This document shows, in pieces, positions 7,893-16,210 of a stretch of 64,000 bases of DNA. The stretch is from Coliplasma sp964402515 (GTDB lineage: Bacteria > Bacillota > Clostridia > Oscillospirales > CAG-382), in the NCBI GenBank assembly GCA_964402515.1, contig CAYOCM010000002.1:1-64000 (forward strand), read 5' to 3'. A program made the translations under genes and the position numbers. Numbering within the stretch: the first letter of the stretch is position 1; each line of letters begins with the position of its first letter. The notes below the pieces were generated by a model. That model worked only from the letters and a program-made list of their open reading frames with translations, did no database searches and had not been told where the DNA came from.

Positions 7893-9361
7893 TGTATTTG
7901 AGCACACGTAACAACGACCGCAAAAGATACACATCGGCAGAGGTCATCAAAAACGGCATTGCCGCCGACGGTGGACTTTTTGTGCCCGAATGTATACCGT
8001 CGGTCTCGGTCGAAGAGATACGCGAAATGTGCCGAATGACTTATCCCGAAAGAGCGGCACGCATACTTTCGATGTTTTTGACCGACTATATGTATGACGA
8101 ATTGCTTGACGCCGCAAAAAGCGCTTATTCGGCCGAATCGTTCGGCGAATACGCGGCGCCAGTTGCGGCGCTCGGCGGTAGCGATATGTATATTGTCGAA
8201 TTGTGGCACGGCCCGACCGCGGCATTTAAAGACATGGCGTTGCAGATAATGCCGCACCTGCTGTCAAAAGCGCTTAAAATAACGGGCGAAAAGCGCGACG
8301 CGCTGATACTCGTTGCCACAAGCGGCGACACCGGCAAAGCGGCTCTCGAGGGATTTAAAAACGCAGAGCAGACAAAGATACATGTTTTTTATCCCTGCGA
8401 CGGAGTATCCGAGATACAAAAACGTCAGATGGCGACAACCGAGGGTGCCAATGTTACGGTCACTGCCGTCAAAGGCAATTTTGACGATTGCCAGAGCGAG
8501 GTCAAAAAAATATTCGCAGACGCCGAAACGGCAAAGATCCTGTCCGATCGCGGCGTGTTTTTATCAAGTGCCAACTCGATAAACTGGGGCAGATTGGTTC
8601 CGCAGACCGTATATTATTTTTCGGCATATTGCGATATGGTTTCAAACGGTTGCATAGAGCTCGGCCAAAAAATCGATGTTGCGGTGCCTACCGGCAATTT
8701 CGGCAACATACTTGCATGCTATATGGCCAAAAAGATGGGCTTGCCGATAAGACGTTTGGTGTGCGCCTCTAACAAAAACAGAGTACTTACCGACTTTTTT
8801 GAGACCGGCGTTTACGACAGCCGCCGCAAATTTTATACCACCGCGTCGCCGTCAATGGATATATTGATATCGTCAAATCTCGAAAGACTTATTTATTTTG
8901 TTTCTGGTGCCGATAAAACCCGAGAATATATGCAAAAGCTCGCAAAAGACGGCTTTTTTGAGGTCGATGCCGATACGATGGATGTGATAAGGCGCGATTT
9001 TTCGGCTTATTCCGCCGATGAAAAGCAATGTGCCGACGCCGTAAAATATTTGTTTGACATGTTCGGATATCTTTGCGATACGCATACCGCGGTTGCCGTG
9101 CACGCCGCAAAACTGCAAAAAAAAGACAAAACCGCCGTGCTTGTCGCATCGACGGCTTCGCCTTATAAGTTTGCGCCGGCCGTTTTGTCGGCGCTCGGTC
9201 AAACGGTTGACACAGAGCTTGACGCTCAAACCGAACTCGCAAGTCTTACACAAACCGATATTCCCGCATGTCTGCGAGATGTCATGTCAAAGCCCATACG
9301 CTTTGACAGTGCCGCATCACGCGACGACATGCTGCGCGAGGTGCTTCAGCACACGGTCTGA
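7889..9361 (+). CDS. thrC: Threonine synthase, 490 aa
   Basis: PLP-dependent conversion of O-phosphohomoserine to threonine. The N-terminal signature LSTRNN and DGGLFVPE, the PLP lysine in HGPTAAFKDMALQ, the phosphate-binding SGDTGKAALEGF and the later VPTGNFGN all match the long (yeast/E. coli-like) class. Either of two adjacent ATG codons (7889 or 7892) could be used; both overlap the yraN stop. The 3' end overlaps the DUF1540 gene tail to tail by 16 bp, with no terminator between them. Confidence 0.96.
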   Translation: MMYLSTRNNDRKRYTSAEVIKNGIAADGGLFVPECIPSVSVEEIREMCRMTYPERAARILSMFLTDYMYDELLDAAKSAYSAESFGEYAAPVAALGGSDMYIVELWHGPTAAFKDMALQIMPHLLSKALKITGEKRDALILVATSGDTGKAALEGFKNAEQTKIHVFYPCDGVSEIQKRQMATTEGANVTVTAVKGNFDDCQSEVKKIFADAETAKILSDRGVFLSSANSINWGRLVPQTVYYFSAYCDMVSNGCIELGQKIDVAVPTGNFGNILACYMAKKMGLPIRRLVCASNKNRVLTDFFETGVYDSRRKFYTTASPSMDILISSNLERLIYFVSGADKTREYMQKLAKDGFFEVDADTMDVIRRDFSAYSADEKQCADAVKYLFDMFGYLCDTHTAVAVHAAKLQKKDKTAVLVASTASPYKFAPAVLSALGQTVDTELDAQTELASLTQTDIPACLRDVMSKPIRFDSAASRDDMLREVLQHTV

Positions 9362-9546
9362 CCGTCGCGCTTTTTAAACGTAGCGCATACCGTTTCGCGG
9401 CATGATTCCGCATCCGACGGCCCCACCGATATCGTTTTTGCGGTGCAGCCGCATTTTCCGTCATGATAAAGGCAGTTCCATACGGCGCAGTTAACGCCCT
9501 TGTTGCACTTGCATTTTTGTTCGCATTTTTTGTCATCAACAGACAT
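9346..9546 (-). CDS. DUF1540 domain small Cys-rich protein, 66 aa
   Basis: A small cysteine-rich protein. Nine cysteines are visible, with the DUF1540 pattern NCAVWNCLYHDGKCGC, then ISV, then SCRETVCATF. Function is unknown; the cysteine spacing suggests metal binding. I chose ATG 9546 because the residues after it fit the family; only a weak ribosome site precedes it, and a TTG at 9582 would add 12 residues. It converges on thrC with a 16-bp overlap and is divergent from the phosphoesterase gene. Confidence 0.8.
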   Translation of the reverse strand: MSVDDKKCEQKCKCNKGVNCAVWNCLYHDGKCGCTAKTISVGPSDAESCRETVCATFKKRDGQTVC

Positions 9547-9636
9547 AGATTCTTTACCGCACTTTCTTTGTTTTTTATGCAACGTTATTATTGCCGATAA
9601 TGCGGCGATCTATTCCGCCGGAGGAGGGACAAAACA

Positions 9637-10326
9637 ATGTCGGTCTATTGTATATCCGATCTTCATCTGTCGTGCGGCGGCAAAAAGCCGATGGACATCT
9701 TCGGCGAAAAATGGCAATGCCATATGCAAAAACTAAAAAACGGTTTTGACGGCATACTCGCCGAAGACACCGTGGTGATACCGGGCGATCTCAGCTGGGG
9801 AGATTCGGCATCGGATGCGGCGGAAGATTTTAAATTTTTGGCATCATTGCCGGGCAAAAAAATATTGTGCAAAGGCAACCATGATTTTTGGTGGAGCACA
9901 TTGCCCAAGATGAACCGCTTTGTAAAAGATATCGGCATAGATAATATATCATTTTTGCGCAATAATGCGTATATATGCGAAGATTTTGTCATCTGCGGCG
10001 CAAAAGGATATCTGCCGTGCGGCAAAGCGGACGACAAAAAATATTGCGAGCGCGAGGCTCTGCGACTGGAAATGTCGATTAAAGAGGGCATAAAACTCGA
10101 CGGCGGCGAAAGCAGAGAAAAAGTTGTCTTTTTGCATTATCCTCCCGCATACGGTTTTCAAAAATGCGAGCAGATACTTGATATTATTTACAAATACCGC
10201 ATAGGGCGTGTTTTTTACGGGCATATTCATTCGGTGTCGGCGGGTGCGCTGCATTCGTCGGCGGCAGGCGCCGAGCTGCGACTTGTTGCGGCGGACGCGC
10301 TTATGTTTAAACCACTTAAAATATGA
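9637..10326 (+). CDS. Calcineurin-like metallophosphoesterase, 229 aa
   Basis: A cytosolic metal-dependent phosphoesterase of unknown substrate. The metal-ligand motifs occur in the standard order: SDLHLS at the N-terminus, GDLSWG, KGNHDFWW, LHYPP and GHIHS near the C-terminus. GGAGGAGGG at 9620-9628 precedes ATG 9637. The 90 bp upstream hold a short GC-rich inverted repeat but no promoter I could defend. It is followed at 16 bp by the pantothenate kinase gene, probably on the same mRNA. Confidence 0.88.
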   Translation: MSVYCISDLHLSCGGKKPMDIFGEKWQCHMQKLKNGFDGILAEDTVVIPGDLSWGDSASDAAEDFKFLASLPGKKILCKGNHDFWWSTLPKMNRFVKDIGIDNISFLRNNAYICEDFVICGAKGYLPCGKADDKKYCEREALRLEMSIKEGIKLDGGESREKVVFLHYPPAYGFQKCEQILDIIYKYRIGRVFYGHIHSVSAGALHSSAAGAELRLVAADALMFKPLKI

Positions 10327-10342
10327 GAGGGAAAAATATAAA

Positions 10343-11173
10343 ATGTCTATAATCATCGGCATAGATGTCGGCGGCAGCACAACAAAAATAGTGGGCTTTG
10401 AGGGTGAAAAACCGCTTGAGCCGTTTTTGGTCAAAGCAAACGACCCGATAGCATCTCTTTACGGCGCCTTCGGCAGATTTACATCTGTAAACAACATTCC
10501 GTTGTCAAATATAAGCAAAATATATGTCACGGGCGCGGGCGGCAGTTTTGTCGACAGTTCGATATACGGCCTGCCCACCGAAAAAGTTGAAGAATTCGAC
10601 GCCACCGGTCGAGGCGGACTTTATCTTTCAAAACTCGACGAAGCGATAGTGGTCAGCATGGGCACCGGCACGGCATTGGTATATGCCAAGCGCGGAAAGA
10701 TATACGAGCATCTCGGCGGCACAGGCGTCGGCGGAGGCACTCTGATAGGCCTTTGCAAAAGACTGATGTCTTTGTCGGATGCCGATGCGATATCAGACCT
10801 GGCAAAAGACGGCGACCTGTCAAATGTCGATCTGCTTATAAAAGATATCTCGTGCGGCAACATTCCCACGCTTGAGGCAAATGCCACGGCGTCAAATTTC
10901 GGCAGTTTATCAGAGCTTGCCACAAACGCCGACATAGCGCTCGGCGTGCTTAATATGATATTCGAGACGGCAGGTGTGCTTGCCGTATTCGGCGCAAGGC
11001 TTAAAAAGCTCGACAAAATAGTGCTTACGGGCAATATTTCGGTGATACCGCAGGCAAGAGAAAGATTTGACATACTTGAAAAAATGTTCGGCGTCAGGTT
11101 TATTATACCCGATAATTCGGCATACGCCACGGTTATAGGCGCGGCTCTTGCGGGAAAGGATGTAGACAGATAA
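10343..11173 (+). CDS. coaW: Type II pantothenate kinase, 276 aa
   Basis: Phosphorylates pantothenate, the first step of coenzyme A synthesis. The ASKHA ATPase fold is shown by GIDVGGSTTKIV at residues 5-16 and MGTGTALVYAKRG in the middle, followed by GGTGVGGGTLIGL; these match the S. aureus CoaW-type enzyme rather than type I or III. A GAGAGGGA ribosome site lies 10 nt before ATG 10343; a longer reading frame from 10208 runs through the phosphoesterase gene in another frame. The next gene starts immediately after the stop. Confidence 0.88.
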   Translation: MSIIIGIDVGGSTTKIVGFEGEKPLEPFLVKANDPIASLYGAFGRFTSVNNIPLSNISKIYVTGAGGSFVDSSIYGLPTEKVEEFDATGRGGLYLSKLDEAIVVSMGTGTALVYAKRGKIYEHLGGTGVGGGTLIGLCKRLMSLSDADAISDLAKDGDLSNVDLLIKDISCGNIPTLEANATASNFGSLSELATNADIALGVLNMIFETAGVLAVFGARLKKLDKIVLTGNISVIPQARERFDILEKMFGVRFIIPDNSAYATVIGAALAGKDVDR

Positions 11174-11575
11174 ATGGCAGAAAAAAATACGGCAAAAAGT
11201 TGGAATAAAAAAATATTTGCCATGTTGCTGCAACGCGCGCAGGGCGACCGAAGCACAAGGCAGTTTGCGCTAGAGTGCGATATCAGTTATGTGCAGATGC
11301 GCAAGCTGATAATGATGGAGCAAGAAAATCCGCCCAGGCCAAAACTTATCAAAAAAATAGCCGACCACGCTTTCGGCGAGGTCGACTTGTCTGACTTGAT
11401 GTTTGCCGCGGGAATTTCGCAGCAACAAAAACAGGCGCGAATTGACGGAGCCGACCAACTTATGCAAGTAGGCGTCGGCGTAAAATATCGCAGTCTTACC
11501 GTAAAAGAGCGCCGCAGTGTAGAAGAATATATCGACTATATCATATGGCGCAAAAGTTCGGACTTACAAAAATAG
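11174..11575 (+). CDS. Small helix-turn-helix (XRE-like) protein, 133 aa
   Basis: A probable DNA-binding regulator. Residues about 20-75 (starting TRQFALECDISYVQMRKL) look like an XRE-type helix-turn-helix, and the C-terminal half is helical and charged with no family I recognise. The ATG directly follows the coaW stop, so it is probably translated from the same mRNA. The targets cannot be read from the sequence. The 3' end overlaps the next gene on the other strand by 12 bp. Confidence 0.7.
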   Translation: MAEKNTAKSWNKKIFAMLLQRAQGDRSTRQFALECDISYVQMRKLIMMEQENPPRPKLIKKIADHAFGEVDLSDLMFAAGISQQQKQARIDGADQLMQVGVGVKYRSLTVKERRSVEEYIDYIIWRKSSDLQK

Positions 11576-11851
11576 CATTGCCGCCACAAACAGCAATATC
11601 ATATCGCTTGAGATGTCCGAATCCAAAAGCAGCAGTATGCCTATGGCTATTATAAGCAAGTCGTCTGTCTCAAGCCTTTTTAAAAAACTTAAGTCTATTA
11701 AGCTTTTTTTACCGGATTCCGCCGGCGGCGATACGGTTGAAACGGCGGGTTCCGATACCGTCTGTTCGGACCCAAACTGACCGTCATACGCGCTCGAATA
11801 CATGCCGTCGGATTGCACTCCGCCATAATCGCGGCTATACATTTTTGCCAC
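11564..11851 (-). CDS. Small membrane protein of unknown function, 95 aa
   Basis: Not recognised by name. The first 50 residues are Ser/Gly/Glu-rich and look disordered. The last 40 contain SFLKRLETDDLLIIAIGILLL, then LLDSDISSDMILLFVAAMLFL, giving two short hydrophobic stretches separated by an acidic turn. Similar small proteins with a DDLL plus leucine-rich tail occur in many Clostridia, next to a partner like the following gene. It is the last of three small genes on one mRNA and overlaps the middle one by 17 bp. Confidence 0.72.
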   Translation of the reverse strand: MAKMYSRDYGGVQSDGMYSSAYDGQFGSEQTVSEPAVSTVSPPAESGKKSLIDLSFLKRLETDDLLIIAIGILLLLDSDISSDMILLFVAAMLFL

Positions 11852-12116
11852 CTCCGAATCTGTCTATGGTCTGCACTACGGCAAGCGCCCTGATCAGCGC
11901 ATCGACTTTTTGTTTTTTGCCGTCACGCATGACCGCTTTAAGCCCTGACAGCAACGCCATGCGCGGGTCTGGTTCCGAAGGTTGCTGCCGTGCAGGCTCG
12001 CCGTTTGCGGAGTCGGCACCGTTTTTGCCAAAGGATGACGCGATCTGCGATATTTTTGCCACCGACTCGGGGTTTGAAAGCAGTTCCGCGACCTTGGCGG
12101 CAAGATCGGCATCCAT
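11835..12116 (-). CDS. Small protein of unknown function, 93 aa
   Basis: No family name recognised. The N-terminal 25 residues (VAELLSNPESVAKISQIAS) form a predicted amphipathic helix, followed by a polar linker and a C-terminal helical block with RMALLSGLKAVMRDGKKQKVDALIRAL. The pattern of a helical block ending in K/R-rich then LIRALAVVQ resembles small proteins I have seen beside the previous type in Clostridia. It is soluble and lacks a signal peptide. The start lies 1 bp after the stop of the upstream gene, so it is translationally coupled. Confidence 0.7.
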   Translation of the reverse strand: MDADLAAKVAELLSNPESVAKISQIASSFGKNGADSANGEPARQQPSEPDPRMALLSGLKAVMRDGKKQKVDALIRALAVVQTIDRFGGGKNV

Positions 12117-12117
12117 A

Positions 12118-12363
12118 TCAGATACCTCTTAAAACGCGTGCTATCTCGTCGGCTTTGTCTTTGCCGACACTTTGCAAAAGTTTTTCGGCATCGGCGGCGC
12201 TCATGCTTGAAAACGCGTTTCGCAAATTTGCCGCATTGCTCTGCAACAGCGCCGCTTTGCCTTTGTCGGCTCCCGCCGCATCGCATATCGCGCCTATCAG
12301 CGACTTGAGCTCCTCGTCATTTAAAGCAAGCAGTCGGGCTTTGGTGTTTTCGTCAAAATTCAT
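12118..12363 (-). CDS. Small helical protein of unknown function, 81 aa
   Basis: First gene of the three-gene cassette. It is entirely soluble and helical, with conserved-looking segments LNDEELKSLIGAICDAAGA and SMSAADAEKLLQSVGKDK. An AAAGGAGCG ribosome site precedes ATG 12363. I do not recognise the family beyond a resemblance to other clostridial three-gene cassettes. The tight spacing of the three genes argues for a joint function. Confidence 0.7.
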   Translation of the reverse strand: MNFDENTKARLLALNDEELKSLIGAICDAAGADKGKAALLQSNAANLRNAFSSMSAADAEKLLQSVGKDKADEIARVLRGI

Positions 12364-12413
12364 ATAACGCTCCTTTATAAATGCAAAAATAATAATATCA
12401 AAAGGTGATCACA

Positions 12414-12908
12414 ATGTATAAATGCAGACCGGAATGCAATAAAAAATCGGCTTTTTTAACCGTCGCACTGTCGGTTATCGTGTGCGGCGCTTGCTTTATA
12501 ACATCGGTGTGCGTCGAATACTACGGAGGACTGATACAGCTTTTCGGCGTATTGCTGCTGACCGCCGCGATATTTGCCATATCGCGTTTTGTTTTGACGG
12601 ATATGGAATATACGCTTACTCCCGACGAATTTTCGGCATCAAAAGTCTGGTCAAACCGCACACAAGGCGTTTGCTGCCTTGACCTTGATACCGCCGTCGC
12701 GTTAGTAGACAAAAAGACATTTAAGGCAGAATATGCCAAAAAAGTCAACATACGCTATAACTGCTGCCGCAACATAGGCGCAAAGTCATATTTTTATATA
12801 TGCGAATTCAACGGCAAACTTGCCTCGATAGAGTTTGAACCAAACGCGCCGTTTTTAAAAATAATGACAGATGCGGTCGAAAACAAAATATCTAAACGAG
12901 GCGACTGA
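12414..12908 (+). CDS. Small membrane protein with PH-like soluble domain, 164 aa
   Basis: Two membrane segments (about residues 12-32 and 38-60) are followed by a soluble domain of about 100 residues that starts TDMEYTLTPDEFSASKVW, reminiscent of bacterial PH-domain membrane proteins. Five cysteines sit in or near this domain (CCLDL, YNCCRN). Function is unknown. AAAGGTGA precedes ATG 12414. It is divergent from the small-protein cassette, with only 50 bp between, and overlaps the next gene tail to tail by 17 bp. Confidence 0.65.
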   Translation: MYKCRPECNKKSAFLTVALSVIVCGACFITSVCVEYYGGLIQLFGVLLLTAAIFAISRFVLTDMEYTLTPDEFSASKVWSNRTQGVCCLDLDTAVALVDKKTFKAEYAKKVNIRYNCCRNIGAKSYFYICEFNGKLASIEFEPNAPFLKIMTDAVENKISKRGD

Positions 12909-14652
12909 ACTCTATATTTATCGCCTGCCATGTAAGCGGCCCCACTATGCCGTCGACGTCCAGCCCGTAATATGTCTGAAATTCTTTTACCGCGCCTTCG
13001 GTCTGCGCGCCGAATATTCCGTCGACATCCAAAAGTCTTATCGAAGGCACGGCGTTTCTTATCACATTTAAAGCGTTCTGAATATAGCTCACATTTTCTC
13101 CCGACGATCCGCGCCTGAGCGGATAGCCGGGATATTGTTTTGTTTCGGCCGAATTTATATTATCGCCGCCGACCGCATAATATGTCTCGACAATCGCATC
13201 CCATGTCGCTTTGGGGATGTTGCCTGTTTCGGCCAGTCCGTAATAACGCTGAAAGCCCTTGACCGTCTCAAGCATATCTTCGGTGAATACGCCCGTTATC
13301 GCGACATCCGGCACAGCCTCTTGCCCCAACACCGAAGATATAGTGTGCAGATAATACTGCATTCTGAGCACCTCGCTGCCGCGGTCACCGAGTTGCAATG
13401 TCCTGCCGCCGAAACTGTCGCTCTGTTCTCTTTCGCCTTCGCTGCCGAGTTCCGCCAGTTTTTTGACCGCATTATATATGTATACAAGCCTATACCAGGT
13501 ATTTTCGTCGACAATACCCGTTTCGTTTATGCCGAAAACTCTTTGAAACGCCTTGACCGCAAGTTCGGTATCATCGCCGAACACACCGTCCTGATATCTG
13601 ATAAACGGTATGGACGGAAAATTTATGGCGACACGGTTTAAACGGTATTGCAAGAGCGCCACGCCTTCGCCGTTTGAACCTTTATACATTTCGCCGGGGA
13701 ATGAAGGCGGCATCTGTGCCACCTGCGCAGACCTCTCGATAACATCTCTGCCGTAATAATAGCGCACTATCTCGAGCGCATCGTATCCGCGCCGTGCCAA
13801 AGGCACCGTGCCCCACTGCGAAAGCCCGTCGCATATAACCGATGCTCCGTCGCAGTATTCGGCATACAGCGGTTCTATCGTCCCTTCGCGCACAAGATAA
13901 AGCGTAAACAGTTTGTCGGCCGCTTCATCTATCGTGTCGAATATTGCCCTGTCTTTTACAAACGACTGGTCAAACGCCGTCGATGCCGTTATGTCAAAAT
14001 CATAGCCCTGAGAACGGTACCACTCGGTATATATGCGGTTCAGTGCAAGCGACGTTATGCACAAAATATTTGCCTCAAGGCTCTGTTCGGGCCATGTGGG
14101 ATATATCTCGCTTGACGCGCAGTTTTTTACATAATACAAAAACGGCACGGTGACGTTTTCGGCATTGCTGCCGGGCGTGCCCAGATGAACGGTTATCGTC
14201 TCGGGTATAGTCGGCCTTCGCTGATAAAGCACCTCTGCGGCGGGAAGTGCCGATATGTTCTGTTCGGTGCGCGACGAAGCAAGCGAAAACAGCTTGTGCG
14301 GCGGCGTGATTATAACTTTTTCAAAGCCGTCCGTCTGATCGTTAAAAGGCACCATTTCTATCTGCTGAATGCTGTTTACACCGGCAAAAACCTGAATTCC
14401 CATTATATTCAGTGTCAGATATCCCGCAAGAATGATGCGCAGGTCGACCGATGTATAAGGCTTTGCCTTTATGCGCGGCGTTTGCGAATAAGCCTCGGGC
14501 GGCGTCTTTATAACAAATATCGCCTTGCCGTTTTTGTCGGTAACGATCGCCTCGCTGCCTGCCGCGTCCGACCTTATCACCGTAGCGTCGGCAAGCGGCG
14601 TGCTTGTGCCCTCTTTTATCAGGCGTATCTCAAGCGTGCCCGTATCTGTCAA
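12892..14652 (-). CDS. SpoIID-like and peptidoglycan-binding repeat protein, 586 aa
   Basis: Likely a spore- or wall-associated protein. The N-terminal ~110 residues form a carboxypeptidase-regulatory-like beta domain. Residues about 165-310 resemble SpoIID (YVKNCASSEIYPTWPEQSL, YCDGASVICDGLSQWGTVPLA). Three PG_binding_1 domains follow, each with the YRLNRVAINFPSIP- or YYGLDVDGIVGPLTW-type signature. No signal peptide is seen. I chose the TTG at 14652 because AAGGAG lies 9 nt before it; the upstream ATG at 14709 would put that ribosome site inside the gene and add a lysine-rich segment. Similar proteins in Clostridia are annotated as peptidoglycan-binding and are linked to sporulation; this role is inferred. 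Confidence 0.85.
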   Translation of the reverse strand: MTDTGTLEIRLIKEGTSTPLADATVIRSDAAGSEAIVTDKNGKAIFVIKTPPEAYSQTPRIKAKPYTSVDLRIILAGYLTLNIMGIQVFAGVNSIQQIEMVPFNDQTDGFEKVIITPPHKLFSLASSRTEQNISALPAAEVLYQRRPTIPETITVHLGTPGSNAENVTVPFLYYVKNCASSEIYPTWPEQSLEANILCITSLALNRIYTEWYRSQGYDFDITASTAFDQSFVKDRAIFDTIDEAADKLFTLYLVREGTIEPLYAEYCDGASVICDGLSQWGTVPLARRGYDALEIVRYYYGRDVIERSAQVAQMPPSFPGEMYKGSNGEGVALLQYRLNRVAINFPSIPFIRYQDGVFGDDTELAVKAFQRVFGINETGIVDENTWYRLVYIYNAVKKLAELGSEGEREQSDSFGGRTLQLGDRGSEVLRMQYYLHTISSVLGQEAVPDVAITGVFTEDMLETVKGFQRYYGLAETGNIPKATWDAIVETYYAVGGDNINSAETKQYPGYPLRRGSSGENVSYIQNALNVIRNAVPSIRLLDVDGIFGAQTEGAVKEFQTYYGLDVDGIVGPLTWQAINIEFSRLV

Positions 14653-14703
14653 AACAATCAACTCCTTTTGCTTTATTTTATGCTTAATTGTCGCCTTTGT
14701 TGC

Positions 14704-14732
14704 TTGCATTTTGTGTAATTATTTGATAGAAT
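14704..14732 (+). promoter_or_regulatory. Sigma-A promoter of the glpA-like operon
   Basis: TTGCAT at 14704-14709, 17-nt spacer, TAGAAT at 14727-14732; the start near 14739 leaves a leader of about 25 nt. Confidence 0.7.
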
Positions 14733-14764
14733 TACAAAAGACCATTAATTCGGAGAGTGATATC

Positions 14765-16210
14765 ATGTTTGATGTACTTATCATAGGCGCGGGCATATGC
14801 GGCTCGGCGACGGCTTATTATCTTTCGCACAGCGATTTAAAGATTTGCGTTGTCGACAGAGAACCCGACGTTGCCATGGGCACCACAAAAGCCAACAGCG
14901 CCATAATCCATGCGGGATACGATCCCGAACCGGGCACGTTGCTCGCAAAGCTGAATGTTGAAGGTAACCGTCTGTGCGGCGAACTTGCAAAAGAACTCGG
15001 ATTTGCTTTTAAACGCATAGGTTCTTATGTTTTGGCATTTTCACCCGAAGACGACGAGACGGTCAAAAAACTTTATCAAAAGGGCATAGCCAACGGCGTG
15101 CCGGGGCTTGAGATACACACAAAAGAACAGATAAAAGCAAACGAACCCAATGTTTCGGATTCTGTCACTTCGGGGCTTTATGCTCCGTCGGCGGGCATAG
15201 TTTCGCCCTGGGGATATTGCCTTGCGCTTGCCGAAAACGCGGTGACAAACGGTGCCGAATTTGTTTTGGGTAACGGTGTTATGTCAATAGAACGCAAAGA
15301 CGGTATTTTTTATGTCACGCTTGAAAACGGCAATGTTTTGCAGTCAAAATACATCGTCAACTGCGCGGGCATACACGCCGCCGAGATATGCGCCATGCTC
15401 GGTGAAAAAGAGTTTGAAATATTCCCGTCAAAGGGTCAATATTTTCTGCTTGACAAAAATCAGAGCGGCATAGTAAATCACGTTATGTTTCAGTGTCCGT
15501 CGGCGGTCGGCAAGGGCGTTTTGGTCTCGCCCACGGCGGGCGGCAACCTGATAGTCGGCCCCAACGCCGAATCGGACAGCCGTTTTGATGACCTTTCGAC
15601 AGACGCCGAGGGACTTGATTTTGTCGCGCGCGCGGCGGCAAGAACCACGTCAAAGATCAACTATCGCGAAAACGTGCGCTGTTTTGCCGGACTCAGAGCA
15701 AATTCGGACAGAAGCGATTTTATCATCGAGCCTTCAAAGCACGATTCGCATTTTATAAACGTTGCGGGCATAAAATCTCCCGGCCTTTCGGCCGCGCCCG
15801 CTATTGCAAAATATGTCGTTTCGCTGCTTGCAGAGCAAGGGCTTGAACTTGTGCCCAAATCCGAAATAAAATATGCTCCGCGCCGCATAAGTTTTGCAAA
15901 GGCTTCGCCCGAGCAGCGCAAAGCGCTTATCGCCGAGGATCCGAGATACGGCACGGTCATATGCCGTTGCAACACGGTCACCGAGGCAGAGGTCGTGGCG
16001 GCCTGCCACAGCCTGATAAAACCCGTTTCGCTTGACGGCATCAAACGCCGCGCGGGCACGGGAATGGGCAGATGCCAGGGCGGTTTTTGCTCACCCAGAG
16101 TGCACGAGATAATCGCGCGCGAACTCGGCATTGCTTATGAAGACGTTATTCAAGACAGAATCGGCTCGCACATCGTGTGCGGCAGAATAGGGGAAAACAA
16201 CGATGATTGA
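14765..16210 (+). CDS. glpA: GlpA-like FAD-dependent dehydrogenase with BFD-type iron-sulfur domain, 481 aa
   Basis: Probably oxidises sn-glycerol 3-phosphate to dihydroxyacetone phosphate. The N-terminal FAD site is FDVLIIGAGICGSATAYYLS. A DAO-type domain follows, and a C-terminal BFD-like [2Fe-2S] domain holds four cysteines in ICRCNTVTE and GRCQGGFCSPR. GGAG at 14752-14755 supports ATG 14765. It is the first gene of a three-gene operon with a second flavoprotein and a DUF1667 protein, the arrangement usual for clostridial GlpA/B-type complexes. No glycerol kinase or uptake gene is nearby, so a related 2-hydroxyacid substrate cannot be excluded. Confidence 0.82.
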   Translation: MFDVLIIGAGICGSATAYYLSHSDLKICVVDREPDVAMGTTKANSAIIHAGYDPEPGTLLAKLNVEGNRLCGELAKELGFAFKRIGSYVLAFSPEDDETVKKLYQKGIANGVPGLEIHTKEQIKANEPNVSDSVTSGLYAPSAGIVSPWGYCLALAENAVTNGAEFVLGNGVMSIERKDGIFYVTLENGNVLQSKYIVNCAGIHAAEICAMLGEKEFEIFPSKGQYFLLDKNQSGIVNHVMFQCPSAVGKGVLVSPTAGGNLIVGPNAESDSRFDDLSTDAEGLDFVARAAARTTSKINYRENVRCFAGLRANSDRSDFIIEPSKHDSHFINVAGIKSPGLSAAPAIAKYVVSLLAEQGLELVPKSEIKYAPRRISFAKASPEQRKALIAEDPRYGTVICRCNTVTEAEVVAACHSLIKPVSLDGIKRRAGTGMGRCQGGFCSPRVHEIIARELGIAYEDVIQDRIGSHIVCGRIGENNDD

